Assembly (NCBI RefSeq): GCF_004916975.1
Contig: NZ_STGQ01000001.1
Coordinates: 2,969,674 to 3,033,673 of the forward strand
Direction of reading: 5' to 3'
Source: Paenibacillus dokdonensis
Lineage (GTDB): Bacteria > Bacillota > Bacilli > Paenibacillales > Paenibacillaceae
Length of the DNA: 64,000 nucleotides
Part shown: piece after piece, positions 1-7,709 of the stretch
Position numbering within the stretch: the first letter of the stretch is position 1
How the letters are laid out: each line of letters opens with the position of its first letter
Notes under the pieces: model-generated
What the model was told of the DNA's origin: nothing
Databases searched by the model: none
The model's input: only the letters and a program-made list of their open reading frames with translations
Made by a program: the position numbers and the translations under genes

Positions 1-81
1 ACATTTAAGCTGGTAACCAGCGAAAATCAAACGATCACCATTCCCTACTGGACGGTAAAGCGAGCGGTTACGCAAAAATAA
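1..81 (+). CDS. 3' end of an unidentified gene
   Basis: The window opens inside a plus-strand reading frame that codes for 26 residues and stops with TAA at 79-81. The end reads ...IPYWTVKRAVTQK. Nothing upstream is visible, so no function can be given. The tail would suit a small extracellular or stalk-domain protein, but that is only an impression. Confidence 0.5.
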   Translation, partial: TFKLVTSENQTITIPYWTVKRAVTQK

Positions 82-139
82 CAGATCTGGCCACTAAGAT
101 TGTGTGCCGGTTCTTTTTTTTCATGCTCTAAAACATAAC

Positions 140-172
140 TGCCCCTACCGACATAAAGCCGGCAGAGGCTAG
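140..172 (-). terminator. probable terminator of the first YjcZ-type gene
   Basis: On the minus strand an imperfect GC-rich hairpin (arms GCCTCTGCCGG and CGGTAGGGGC) lies 16 bases after the stop codon of the 188-304 gene. It is followed by a modest T-rich stretch. Confidence 0.45.
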
Positions 173-187
173 TTTCAATAAATTATC

Positions 188-304
188 TTAGAAAATAAAT
201 GCTTTGGAGATGATTACCAGCAAAATGAACAGTACCAGGATTGCTCCGATACCTCCACCACCAAAACCGTATCCTGCGCCTACTCCTCCAACTACTTCAC
301 TCAT
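188..304 (-). CDS. YjcZ-family small sporulation protein, copy 1
   Basis: A 38-residue protein with a Gly/Val/Tyr-rich head (MSEVVGGVGAGYGF, then a run of glycines) and one hydrophobic helix (ILVLFILLVII) near the C-terminus. This is the pattern of the YjcZ/YizC-type small spore-associated membrane peptides common in Bacillus and Paenibacillus. The start is supported by an AAAGGAGGG site about 7 bases upstream. It is too short for most gene callers. A closely related copy lies at 8617-8733; the last 18 residues are nearly the same. The role is inferred from the family only. Confidence 0.85.
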   Translation of the reverse strand: MSEVVGGVGAGYGFGGGGIGAILVLFILLVIISKAFIF

Positions 305-479
305 GTTTGCACCCTCCTTTGTTTTGAAACACATCATATCTTATGGAAATTCCGGAAGAAGGTAAGGGCGGATTGGTAATAAAAAAAACAATAAATCCGA
401 ACAACTCATGATTTTATAGATACCTTTTCCCAATTCTGGTAAACTAAAACACGGATTAATCAAATGGAGGGATTGGGTT

Positions 480-953
480 TTGATCAAAATATTGAGTACC
501 CTTGGATGGATATCGATCATCGGCGGCATCATCATCGGTTTTATCATTGGTATACAAGTTAATTGGTTAGCAGCCTTCACATGTTGGGTCGGTGGGGCCA
601 TATCTGGAGTATTATTTATAGCGTTCAGTATGATGCTGGAATATCTGGAAGAGAACAATTATTATCTAAGGGAACTTTTAAACCGGACTCAAGGACAACA
701 AGAACCCCCGCGTAAACCATTAGGTAATTCTAAGGCTTCGCTTAAATCACTGACTGGATTCAAAATGAATTCCCATGAATAGCAGCATTCATTTCATATT
801 GTTGCAAATACCGAAAAATCCAGCGAATACGATGAATTGCAACTTGAGGAACCGCTTCCCGGGTTAGGTTTGCTTATCATTGGAATGGTGATCATCTTTC
901 CTTTTTACGCTGCAATCATTAACTTCATTTCTACATTAACACTGAAACATTAA
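480..953 (+). pseudogene. small two-part membrane protein gene interrupted by an in-frame TAG
   Basis: A TTG start at 480 with a GGAGGG site at 466-471 opens a 100-codon frame. It codes for two hydrophobic segments (IIGGIIIGFIIGI, then WVGGAISGVLFIAFSM) and a polar tail. It ends at TAG (780-782), but the same frame stays open for 56 more codons to TAA at 951-953. That stretch codes for a further charged linker and a third clear membrane segment (GLGLLIIGMVIIFPFYAAII). The downstream part has no start codon or ribosome binding site of its own, so the simplest reading is a nonsense mutation in a 157-codon gene. I do not recognise the family. Confidence 0.6.
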
Positions 954-1072
954 TCCCATGAATAGGTAATACATTCTTTGGCTCATTATAGAACGTATAA
1001 TAATAAATTTCGCCAAGCATATCGTTATTAGCTACTTTGGATCGTTGGTGTATACTTCAGGAGGAATTTAGC

Positions 1073-1818
1073 ATGCGTAAACGATGGCTAATGATTGTTC
1101 CAACGGTTTTAACACTTTTATTAATTTCAAGTATTACGTCTGCAGATCATTCTATTAAAACTCTCTTTCACGAGTCTGAAATTCCATTGGATGTATCCCC
1201 TCAAGTAGTCAATGGAAAAATCATGGCTCCAGTAAAAGCAATTGCTGAGGCACTTGGATTTGATGCGAAATGGGACTCTAAAAAAAGTGAAGTGATTATC
1301 ACAGAAAAAGTACCTCTCTCAATACTTGTGGCTACCTTACCTGAAGCAGATGCTTCCCTCTATGCCTCTGAATCAAAAGGATACTACTAAGAATTAATAA
1401 TGTGATGAGAAAATTCCTGGATTGGAAAAGCGCAAGTAATCGTGATCTCAAACTTTTTTATTCAGACATTAATCAAGATGGTGCCAAAGAAATCATTATT
1501 ATTCTTACAACTGGCTCAGGAACAGGAGTTTCCGAAAGAGAAGTTCATGTATTTAACGTGGACCGCTCTAATATTAATAAATTCATATATGAAAGCTATG
1601 TAGATGATCCAATCGTTATAGCCATGAAGAATGTGAAAACTAAATTAACATCGTCGGAAGCAGAAATCACTATAGGTAAAAAAAGAACACTTGTTAATAT
1701 AGAAAAATACGGAATTGAACCTGGAGGCGGAAGTGCAGGGATTATAGTCATTACGTATAAATTCAAGGATAACTTGTACCAAGCCAAAAAGATCGATTTT
1801 AAAACCTATATCCAATGA
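1073..1818 (+). pseudogene. stalk-domain (copper amine oxidase N-like) secreted protein, frameshifted
   Basis: ATG at 1073 follows a CAGGAGGAATTT site. The first frame (to 1390) has a signal peptide (residues 1-24, RKRWLMIVPTVLTLLLIS) and the typical stalk-domain motif VNGKIMAPVKAIAEALGFDA, followed by W..KK.EVII. It stops at GYY*. A second frame (1402-1818, overlapping upstream without a stop) continues with SDINQDGAKEIIIILTTGSG, an FG-GAP/VCBS-like calcium-loop motif that in related proteins follows the stalk domain in one chain. A one-base indel near 1375-1395 therefore probably splits a single gene. The alternative is two separate short genes; the second has only a GTG start with no clear binding site. 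Confidence 0.65.
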
Positions 1819-1898
1819 AGTTAATTCTTAACTAAAGTGGGTGTCAGATATGCACAAATACGGAACTTGAAAGAACACATAGAGTTGCGAAACAGGCT

Positions 1899-2120
1899 TT
1901 ATTTCCGGATATAACCGAATAGAAAAACCAACAAGACGATAGGAATATATATCGCTTTTAATACTCCTGAAACTTCTAGAGGGAAACTTAATATTAAAAA
2001 AAACATGACAAATCCAATCTCTTCTCGTAAGAAGTTAGAAAATGTCTTTTTAATCATGCGATAAATCATAATACCGATATAGAACATCATGATGATCGTA
2101 TACGCTAGCGTAAAAATCAT
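1899..2120 (-). CDS. small membrane protein of unknown function
   Basis: A 73-residue protein with two to three hydrophobic segments (FTLAYTIIMMFYIGIMIY, FVMFFLILSF, IYIPIVLLVFLFGYI) separated by a basic loop. The start at 2120 is chosen over a longer frame because a GGAAGGAGG site lies 6 bases upstream. The family is not recognised. It lies among decayed minus-strand fragments (2233-2764), so it may be the surviving end of an old small-gene cluster. Confidence 0.5.
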   Translation of the reverse strand: MIFTLAYTIIMMFYIGIMIYRMIKKTFSNFLREEIGFVMFFLILSFPLEVSGVLKAIYIPIVLLVFLFGYIRK

Positions 2121-2232
2121 GTGCTTCCTCCTTCCAAAACTTCCCCAATTCACGTGCCCTGCCTGTGCCTATTTCTAACTATTTGTAATTCCTCGCGTTA
2201 TATAAATGAAGGAGATGATTCGAATGACTATT

Positions 2233-2400
2233 TTAAAAATACTCATCGGTGTCCTTAACCAATGCCTCAGTGTTGCCGATATTGACCAAATACCCTTGAA
2301 ACCCCTGCGTACCCTCGTACAAGTTGTCTCTTCCAGGCTCCCCCGAAATGAATTTTGTCCATAGTTTATCTCCCTTAGTATTTCGTGCAATTAATCAGTG
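2233..2400 (-). pseudogene. C-terminal remnant of an unidentified protein
   Basis: On the minus strand one frame reads ...ARNTKGDKLWTKFISG, then GEPGRDNLYEGTQGF, then YLVNIGNTEALVKDTDEYF and stop. The composition is convincingly protein-like. There is no start codon, and an in-frame TGA lies just upstream, so this is best read as the end of a broken gene. A longer overlapping minus-strand frame over the same bases (2175-2390) has much less natural composition and was rejected. Confidence 0.35.
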
Positions 2401-2424
2401 CCGAAAACTGATTTCTCGCTACCG

Positions 2425-2559
2425 TTAGTATTGTTTAGAATAGCGATTCATTGGTCTCCGAGGTGGAGTAATAGCATTAGTCATGGGCATCATCTTTTTT
2501 TTCACAGGAATCTTTTCCTAATTATCTCTCATATCTTGTAACTCTCCCGGACTATTCAT
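2425..2559 (-). pseudogene. possible short gene with in-frame TAG
   Basis: ATG at 2559 overlaps the TGA of the frame before it (ATGA), as in a coupled operon. It codes for MNSPGELQDMRDN, then TAG (2518-2520), then stays open for 30 codons rich in Lys and Pro to TAA at 2425-2427. The opposite strand can encode a hydrophobic stretch, so either reading could be chance. Confidence 0.25.
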
Positions 2560-2764
2560 AGATTGCCTCCAACAATAGAATTAGAACTGAAAGCTAAAAC
2601 CTTTGAATTTAATAATTCCAGTTCCAAACTTAATGAGACCATTATCCCCGTATTATCGTAAAGCAGATCCCCAGTGAATAAATAACCGTTTCTGGTGTAG
2701 GCAAAGTTATATCTCTTCTAATATCTTTCCTGATTTGCTCTATTAGATAAGCCTTTAATGCCAT
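2556..2764 (-). pseudogene. frameshifted small gene, family not recognised
   Basis: ATG at 2764 with a GGAGTGG site codes for MALKAYLIEQIRKDIRRDIT, then LPTPE. The natural continuation (RNGYLFTGDLLYDNTG, then IMVSLSLELELLN) lies in another frame and ends at TGA 2556-2558. A one-base indel near the LPTP codons would join them into a protein of about 68 residues. Confidence 0.4.
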
Positions 2765-2975
2765 TAATTAACCACTCCTTTATGGACATAGATAAGGACA
2801 TAACCGTAAATATTGAGATAGATTATTTCATATAATATTGTTCTGCCTGTAAATAGAAAAAGCCTTTGCAAGCACAAGCCAGCAGGAGCTTTGTTTATTA
2901 TATTTGGTTTAGTGATAATGAGCATGTAGAATGGTTGGTAAAATACTTCCGTAACTTTTCAGCATGCATAGTAAC

Positions 2976-3013
2976 AATTATGGACGATCCAATTTAAAGA
3001 TCGCCCATAATTT
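2976..3013 (-). terminator. terminator hairpin of the ABC exporter operon
   Basis: A near-perfect inverted repeat (arms ATTATGGACGATC and GATCGCCCATAAT, 9-base loop) lies 15 bases after the stop codon of the exporter permease. It is AT-rich at its base rather than followed by a classic T-run. Confidence 0.5.
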
Positions 3014-3027
3014 AATACTTGTAAACA

Positions 3028-3798
3028 TTAAGCTGCTTTCCGTTTGTACACTCGCATCGCAAAGATATAAGCTACGAGCATAATTCCGATGCACCACGCA
3101 AGAGCGATCCAGATATCATTGCCTACCGGTTGATTTGACAATAATGCACGGATGGTTTCTACGATAGAGGTCACCGGCTGGTTTTCGGCAAAAGCGCGAA
3201 CTACCTTCGGCATCGAATCGGTCGGCACAAAGGCCGAGCTGATAAATGGCAGGAAGATAAGCGGATAGGAAAATGCGCTTGCACCTTCCACCGATTTTGC
3301 GGACAATCCGGCGATCGCTGCGACCCAAGTCAAAGCAAGCGTAAACAGAACGAGTATACCGGCTACGGCGAGCCATGGCAGGACCCCTGCCGACGAGCGA
3401 AAGCCCATAATGAGCGCTACGAGAATGATAACGACAAGAGAAATGACATTGGATACCACCGAGGTCAGCACATGCCCCCACAGCACAGCAGAACGCGCAA
3501 TCGGCATGGAGTAGAACCGCTCAATAATGCCCCGTTGCTTATCCATAAACAGGCGGTAAGCCGTATAGGATATACCGCTTGCAATCGCAATCAGCAGAAT
3601 GCCGGGCAACAGGTAGTTCACATAGTTATCCGTACCGGTTTGGATAGCGCCGCCAAACACATAGACGAACAGCAGCATCATCGCAATCGGAGTGATGCAG
3701 ACCGTGATGATGGTGTCCATGCTGCGGAAAATATGGCGCATGGAGCGCCCAAGCATCACGCCCATATCGCTAAAAAAGTGATTCTTTACCGTCTCCAT
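3028..3798 (-). CDS. ABC-2 type exporter membrane subunit (DrrB-like)
   Basis: A 256-residue permease with six hydrophobic segments and the ABC-2 family pattern: a cytoplasmic N-terminal stretch (GVMLGRSMRHIFRSMDTII), then membrane helices and a conserved Pro-rich loop (PLIFLPFISSAFVPTDSMP) before the last helix. It should form the membrane channel of an efflux pump with the ATPase encoded just upstream; the two genes abut with no gap (TAA then ATG). The drug or lipid exported cannot be told from sequence. It is the last gene of the five-gene PadR operon. Confidence 0.88.
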   Translation of the reverse strand: METVKNHFFSDMGVMLGRSMRHIFRSMDTIITVCITPIAMMLLFVYVFGGAIQTGTDNYVNYLLPGILLIAIASGISYTAYRLFMDKQRGIIERFYSMPIARSAVLWGHVLTSVVSNVISLVVIILVALIMGFRSSAGVLPWLAVAGILVLFTLALTWVAAIAGLSAKSVEGASAFSYPLIFLPFISSAFVPTDSMPKVVRAFAENQPVTSIVETIRALLSNQPVGNDIWIALAWCIGIMLVAYIFAMRVYKRKAA

Positions 3799-4557
3799 TT
3801 ACATTGCCTCCTTCTTGCCGACGATTGCGAGGAAAATCTCCTCTAACGACGGCTGTTTTTCCACATACTCTACCTTCGCTTGCGGGAACAGCTTTTTCAG
3901 TTCCGAGAGCGTGCCATTGGCGATAATCCTACCTTCGTGAAGAATGGCGATTCGGTCGGCAAGTTGCTCAGCCTCATCCAGATACTGAGTGGTTAGAAAT
4001 ATCGTCGTGCCGCCATCTGCAAGTTCCTTGACGGTCTTCCAAACCTCGATGCGAGCCTCGGGGTCAAGCCCCGTAGTTGGCTCGTCGAGGAAAATGATCT
4101 GCGGATTCCCCACAAGGCTCAAGGCGATGTCGAGCCTACGGCGCATCCCCCCCGAATAAGTAGATGCCTTGCGGTCCGCGGCGTCTGTCAGGCCGAAGCG
4201 TTTAAGCATGTTATCCGCAACCTGACGCGGATTTTTAAGGTGCCGCAGCTTGGCGATCAAAATTAGATTCTCCCGCCCGGTCAAAATCTCGTCAACCGCG
4301 GCAAATTGCCCAGTCAGACTGATCGCATGCCGCACATTCTCGGGTTTTGACGCGACGTCAAATCCGTTTACGACGGCGGTGCCTCCGCCCTGTTTGAGCA
4401 ACGTGGTGAGGATTCTGACAATCGTCGTCTTGCCAGCGCCGTTGGAGCCAAGCAAGGCGAAAATTTCACCTTTCCTCACTTCAAAATCTACACCCTTTAG
4501 GACTTCTGTGTCCTTGAAAGATTTTCGCAGACCTTTCACTTGAATTGCTTTTTCCAT
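3799..4557 (-). CDS. ABC exporter ATP-binding subunit (DrrA-like)
   Basis: A 252-residue ATPase. It shows Walker A (GSNGAGKTT, about residues 37-45), signature (YSGGMRRRLDIA), Walker B (IIFLDEPTTGLDP) and a D-loop. The usual H-loop histidine is replaced by Gln in LTTQYLDEAEQLADRI, which is the form normally seen in DrrA-type daunorubicin/lipid exporters, so the substitution is not a sign of decay. It is shorter than DrrA itself (about 330 residues) because the C-terminal extension is missing. It powers the neighbouring ABC-2 permease. Confidence 0.9.
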   Translation of the reverse strand: MEKAIQVKGLRKSFKDTEVLKGVDFEVRKGEIFALLGSNGAGKTTIVRILTTLLKQGGGTAVVNGFDVASKPENVRHAISLTGQFAAVDEILTGRENLILIAKLRHLKNPRQVADNMLKRFGLTDAADRKASTYSGGMRRRLDIALSLVGNPQIIFLDEPTTGLDPEARIEVWKTVKELADGGTTIFLTTQYLDEAEQLADRIAILHEGRIIANGTLSELKKLFPQAKVEYVEKQPSLEEIFLAIVGKKEAM

Positions 4558-4572
4558 CCTGATCCCCCCCTT

Positions 4573-4923
4573 TTACTTTGTTTTATCCGTAACCTTTTTT
4601 ATGGCCTTGTAGACTTTTTGGTCTACGGATTCTTGATTGATGTCAGCGTAAGTTTTTGAATCTTTGATTAGATCGTCGCAGAAAGCCGCTACGTCATTGC
4701 CCGTCACTTCGAGCACGCCTTTCCCCAAGGCCGCGCCGTCTTCAAAAAGATCGACAATCCCCGAGAGTAAACCCGTCCCTTCGGTTAGCTCAACAGGGCC
4801 TACCTTAAGGAAAAATTTTTGAATCTCTTTATAAACAATCTGATAATCTTGCGGGAGCGCTTTGACACGCGCCACATGCGCACGCCACTCTTTTTTGCCT
4901 TCGATGATATCTTGTATTCTCAT
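4573..4923 (-). CDS. DUF1048 protein, second copy
   Basis: A 116-residue, mostly helical soluble protein (MRIQDIIEGKKEWRAHVARV..., PQDYQIVYKEIQKFFLKVGP, GNDVAAFCDDLIKDSKTYAD). DUF1048 proteins are typically encoded in pairs between a PadR regulator and an ABC exporter, exactly as here; their biochemical role is not established. An AGGAGGATAAT site precedes the ATG. It is a diverged paralogue of the upstream gene: both share the DYQ...W/Y..I core and the DD(I/L)..FC / FCDDL motif near the end. Confidence 0.88.
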   Translation of the reverse strand: MRIQDIIEGKKEWRAHVARVKALPQDYQIVYKEIQKFFLKVGPVELTEGTGLLSGIVDLFEDGAALGKGVLEVTGNDVAAFCDDLIKDSKTYADINQESVDQKVYKAIKKVTDKTK

Positions 4924-4943
4924 ATTATCCTCCTATTTATATC

Positions 4944-5024
4944 GAATGAACTAAAGAAAACAATGTTTTAAGGCCTTTCGGAGCCGTTGTAACAGGGATA
5001 TCAAATCAAAACTTTAGTTCATTC
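4944..5024. repeat. 81-bp segment bounded by perfect 13-bp inverted repeats
   Basis: GAATGAACTAAAG at 4944-4956 is repeated in perfect inversion at 5012-5024, enclosing 55 bp between the two DUF1048 genes. The right arm ends on the first base of the upstream gene's stop codon. It could be an mRNA stem that protects or attenuates the operon transcript, or a tiny miniature transposable element. No target-site duplication is evident. Confidence 0.7.
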
Positions 5025-5371
5025 TATTTACCTAATTTTTTAGCGATATTATGGTTAAGTTGCTCACGCCACTTGTCGCGATAAGACTTTGCCCCTTCTT
5101 CGCCTGCGAGTGCTGAACAGAAGCCTTTGATATCGTCACCCAACACCTCTTGGACACGCTGACCGTCCGCCGACGATTCTTCGAGCAGGCCAAGCACACC
5201 GTCGAGAATTGGCATGAGGTTGCGACCAGAGAAATTGGAGTACGACCAAATATTTGTATTGATGTCTTCCCATGCCGCTTGATAATCGGCCGGAAGCTTT
5301 TTGGCTCGCGCTTCAAAAGCTTTCATTTCTTTAGTCATGTCGCTGCCGGTGATTTTTTCCCAAAAGTTCAT
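5024..5371 (-). CDS. DUF1048 protein, first copy
   Basis: A 115-residue protein starting MNFWEKITGSDMTKEMKAFE. The start at 5371 is supported by an AAAGGAG site and by a 4-base ATGA overlap with the PadR stop codon, so the two are translationally coupled. A longer frame from 5419 was rejected because it would run into padR. The sequence is helical with an acidic centre (PILDGVLGLLEESSADGQRV) and the DUF1048 end motif DDIKGFCSAL. It is probably an accessory or sensing partner of the PadR/ABC system; this is inference from gene order. Confidence 0.88.
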   Translation of the reverse strand: MNFWEKITGSDMTKEMKAFEARAKKLPADYQAAWEDINTNIWSYSNFSGRNLMPILDGVLGLLEESSADGQRVQEVLGDDIKGFCSALAGEEGAKSYRDKWREQLNHNIAKKLGK

Positions 5372-5697
5372 TGTTTTTTCTCCTTTAACTCGCTCATTTT
5401 TGATGATACGAACTCCCATTTTTCCCAGAACTTCCGCAGCTCCTCGCGTCCCGCGTCGTTGATCGCGAAAAACTTTCGCGGTGGTCCCATGTCGGAGGGC
5501 TTCTTGGTGATCTCCACCAACTTGTTTTTTTCAAGCCGGATCAGGATGGTGTACACCGTTCCCTCCACAACATCTGTAAAACCGATGGCGTTCAGCCGCC
5601 GCGTGATTTCGTATCCGTAGGTTTCTTTGCGGCTTATAATTTCAAGGACACAGCCCTCGAGCACGCCTTTGAGCATTTCCGTTAGGTTTTCCAACAT
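5368..5697 (-). CDS. PadR-family transcriptional regulator
   Basis: A 109-residue winged-helix repressor. The PadR N-terminal domain is clear: LEIISRKETYGYEITRRLN, then EGTVYTILIRLEKNKLVEI and the wing RKFFAINDAGREELRKFWEKW. ATG at 5697 is preferred over the GTG at 5703 because the AAAGGG site then has normal spacing. It is the first gene of the operon and overlaps a DUF1048 gene by four bases. Family knowledge says such PadR proteins sense small toxic molecules and repress their own exporter; the palindrome over the promoter supports autoregulation. Confidence 0.92.
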   Translation of the reverse strand: MLENLTEMLKGVLEGCVLEIISRKETYGYEITRRLNAIGFTDVVEGTVYTILIRLEKNKLVEITKKPSDMGPPRKFFAINDAGREELRKFWEKWEFVSSKMSELKEKKQ

Positions 5698-5741
5698 AAT
5701 CACCCTTTGCTATTCTGTATGACTGGTATGAAGTATTACTT

Positions 5742-5781
5742 ACTACTGCTATAAAGTAACACGCAGTAGTTAATTTGTCAA
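5742..5781 (-). promoter_or_regulatory. sigma-A promoter with overlapping palindromic operator for the padR operon
   Basis: Reading leftward, TTGACA (5776-5781), a 17-bp spacer and TACTTT (5753-5758) form a good promoter 56 bp before padR. A perfect 8-bp inverted repeat, ACTACTGC (5742-5749) and GCAGTAGT (5763-5770), flanks the -10 box. It is a strong candidate for the PadR binding site. Confidence 0.7.
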
Positions 5782-6136
5782 TATCATTTGCTCTGTCACG
5801 GATTTTAAATTTTAACTAATCTGTCCACTTAATAAGCCCCCTTACTATTTACAACCAGCGAGTTGAACCCGACATTTAGATTCAGTCTTTTTTAACGCGC
5901 ATAGCCAGTAAATTCTTTAGGTATTTTTTAATGATGTCATGCCGCAGGCCGTTACCATTGCCACATGATGAGGCGGTCATTGTCTGTGAGATCAAATGTA
6001 CGTTGGATGGGAGATTTTAGGTGGATTTGCTCATAGGAAAATGGTACATTGTTTTGAATAGCGCAGAATGTTCGTATTCGATTTGTGTTATTGGGATAAC
6101 ACGTAAGTCGGGATACACGTTTAGGCTCATATTATA
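5782..6136. other. intergenic stretch with possible minus-strand relic
   Basis: No intact gene. A minus-strand frame between about 5895 and 6045 codes for protein-like sequence (LRHDIIKKYLKNLLAMRVKKD) but has an early in-frame stop. It may be a fragment of a lost gene; otherwise nothing was seen. Confidence 0.25.
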
Positions 6137-6154
6137 TTGGGGGATGGTAGCGGC

Positions 6155-6967
6155 ATGGACAAGAATTCTGTTTATAGAACAAACATTATAGGGGCTGGCG
6201 AGGTTGGCAGCGCCATCTCGGTCGACATGGACAAGAATTCAATACATAAAACAAACAGCATCTTTTGGGATACAAAAGGAAATGACATCTTAGGAGCAAC
6301 CTCGCTTCCTTTATATGGAGCATTTGTCTCAGAAGAAAAATGCCAGCTTTTTGGCGATGTTTCAGGAAAAAAGATGCTGGAGATAGGCTGTGGAAGCGGT
6401 CAATCCTTGCAATATCAGGGGGAACGCAAAGCATCTGAACTATGGGGTATGGATATATCAGAAAACCAAATCGAAAAGACAAGGCAATATTTGACAGAGC
6501 GCGGTCTTTCAGCAAAATTAATCTGTTCTCCCATGGAAGAAAAATGTGGCATACCTGAAAATTATTTTGACTTTGTTTATTCGATTTATGCCATAGGCTG
6601 GACAACCGACCTTGAGAGTACTTTTTGCAGAATTGCTTCTTATCTAAAAAAAGACGGTGTATTTATTTTCAGTTGGTCTCACCCTATACACAAATGTGTT
6701 GTTGCAGAAAATAACGTGCTTAATTTTAAAAAATGTTATTTCGATGAATCTTGGTATTCGGTATCTCTTGAGGAAAGTACGCTAACATTATCGGACCGTA
6801 AACTATCAACCTATGTAAATGCGCTCTCAAAAGCGGGATTTGTCATTGAGCAAATGATTGAGCAATCTGATGATGAAATGTTGCAATCGCGGGGCGATGA
6901 CAGTGATTTTGCAAAAAAAGCAAAGATGCTTCCTGTAACTTTTGTAATCAAGGCAAGAAAACTATAG
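6155..6967 (+). CDS. class I SAM-dependent methyltransferase
   Basis: About 270 residues. SAM-binding motif I is LEIGCGSGQS, followed by the acidic loop ELWGMDISENQIEK and the post-motif stretch YFDFVYSIYAIGWTTDLE; this is the Methyltransf_11 fold. The substrate is unknown. Start choice is uncertain: ATG at 6155 has a GGGGGAT site, but a second ATG at 6227 opens with the same codons (MDKNS.. in both), and homologues would be expected to begin near the second. The 5' end looks like a short duplication of the start region. The gene stands alone between the PadR operon and an IS. Confidence 0.85.
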   Translation: MDKNSVYRTNIIGAGEVGSAISVDMDKNSIHKTNSIFWDTKGNDILGATSLPLYGAFVSEEKCQLFGDVSGKKMLEIGCGSGQSLQYQGERKASELWGMDISENQIEKTRQYLTERGLSAKLICSPMEEKCGIPENYFDFVYSIYAIGWTTDLESTFCRIASYLKKDGVFIFSWSHPIHKCVVAENNVLNFKKCYFDESWYSVSLEESTLTLSDRKLSTYVNALSKAGFVIEQMIEQSDDEMLQSRGDDSDFAKKAKMLPVTFVIKARKL

Positions 6968-7111
6968 TATCCGATAGCTTAATCATGCAAATTTCTGTAA
7001 TTCTGGGTTATTTCTTATCCGGAACAGGTTTACTACCTCACCGTCAATATCGTTCACCGTTTCTAGATATGTTATGTTTATTCCACAAAATATTACTAAT
7101 CCTGAAATACC

Positions 7112-7128
7112 AAAAGACCCTGCTGGCA
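7112..7128 (-). terminator. distal half of a terminator split by IS insertion
   Basis: The arm AAGACCCTGCTGGCA with a T-run on its minus-strand 3' side pairs with TGCCAGCAGGTCTT at 8590-8603. Removing the IS and one copy of its 3-bp duplication restores a single hairpin with a CAA loop. This would terminate the leftward YjcZ-type gene at 8617-8733. Confidence 0.75.
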
Positions 7129-7200
7129 CAATGAACCGCACCCCATATCTTGGACACATGATATAATCGTCTAAGAAGAAGGGGTGCGGATTTTTACATT

Positions 7201-7686
7201 ATGGTCAAATACAGCGAAGAGATACGAATAAAAGTTGCCATAGATGTCCTTGAGGGCGGGCTTTCTGAGAACGAAGCAGCGCGGAAATATGGAATGAGCC
7301 ATGTCACTGTTAATGAATGGGTAGCAGCCTACTCCAAGCATGGAGCTGCAGGACTATTAACTAAGCAAACATACAGGACTTTTACAGGAGAACAAAAGCA
7401 GTACATATTAGAAGACATGCATAAGAACCGTTTGAGTTATAAAGGCGCAGCAAAGAAGCATGATGTACCGGACAGATCAATACGAAAATGGGAACGGCTA
7501 TATCAAAGTGAGGGGCCGGGAGGCCTTTATATAGAGCGCCGAGGACGTGTTGCTAGTAAAGAGCCACTGGAAGGATTAGAGGAAAATACAAGCAATGTAG
7601 ACGAGCTGATTAAGGAAAACCAACGCCTTCGTATGGAGGTTGCATACTTAAAAAAATTGAATGCCTTAGTTCAGGAAAAGGACTAA
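7201..7686 (+). CDS. IS3-family transposase OrfA (DNA-binding part)
   Basis: A 161-residue protein with two helix-turn-helix units (EIRIKVAIDVLEGG...NEAARKYGMSHVTVNEW, and a second around SYKGAAKKHDVPDRSIRKWE) and a C-terminal leucine-zipper-like coiled coil (LIKENQRLRMEVAYLKKLN). This double-HTH layout is typical of IS150/IS3 OrfA. It binds the IS ends. Made alone it usually acts as a regulator; fused to OrfB by -1 frameshifting it forms the active transposase. Confidence 0.93.
   Translation: MVKYSEEIRIKVAIDVLEGGLSENEAARKYGMSHVTVNEWVAAYSKHGAAGLLTKQTYRTFTGEQKQYILEDMHKNRLSYKGAAKKHDVPDRSIRKWERLYQSEGPGGLYIERRGRVASKEPLEGLEENTSNVDELIKENQRLRMEVAYLKKLNALVQEKD
7650..7656 (+). other. probable -1 ribosomal frameshift site (A7)
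   Basis: Seven A residues read TTA AAA AAA TTG in orfA. The -1 frame is open from here through the orfB start, so slippage would give a continuous OrfAB protein of the kind used by IS3 elements. Confidence 0.7.
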
Positions 7687-7709
7687 TTACGAACGACGAC
7701 AAAGCTCAT

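Noticed and set aside
780..782. TAG as pyrrolysine codon
   Set aside because: No pyl genes or methylamine enzymes are in view and a simple nonsense mutation explains it.
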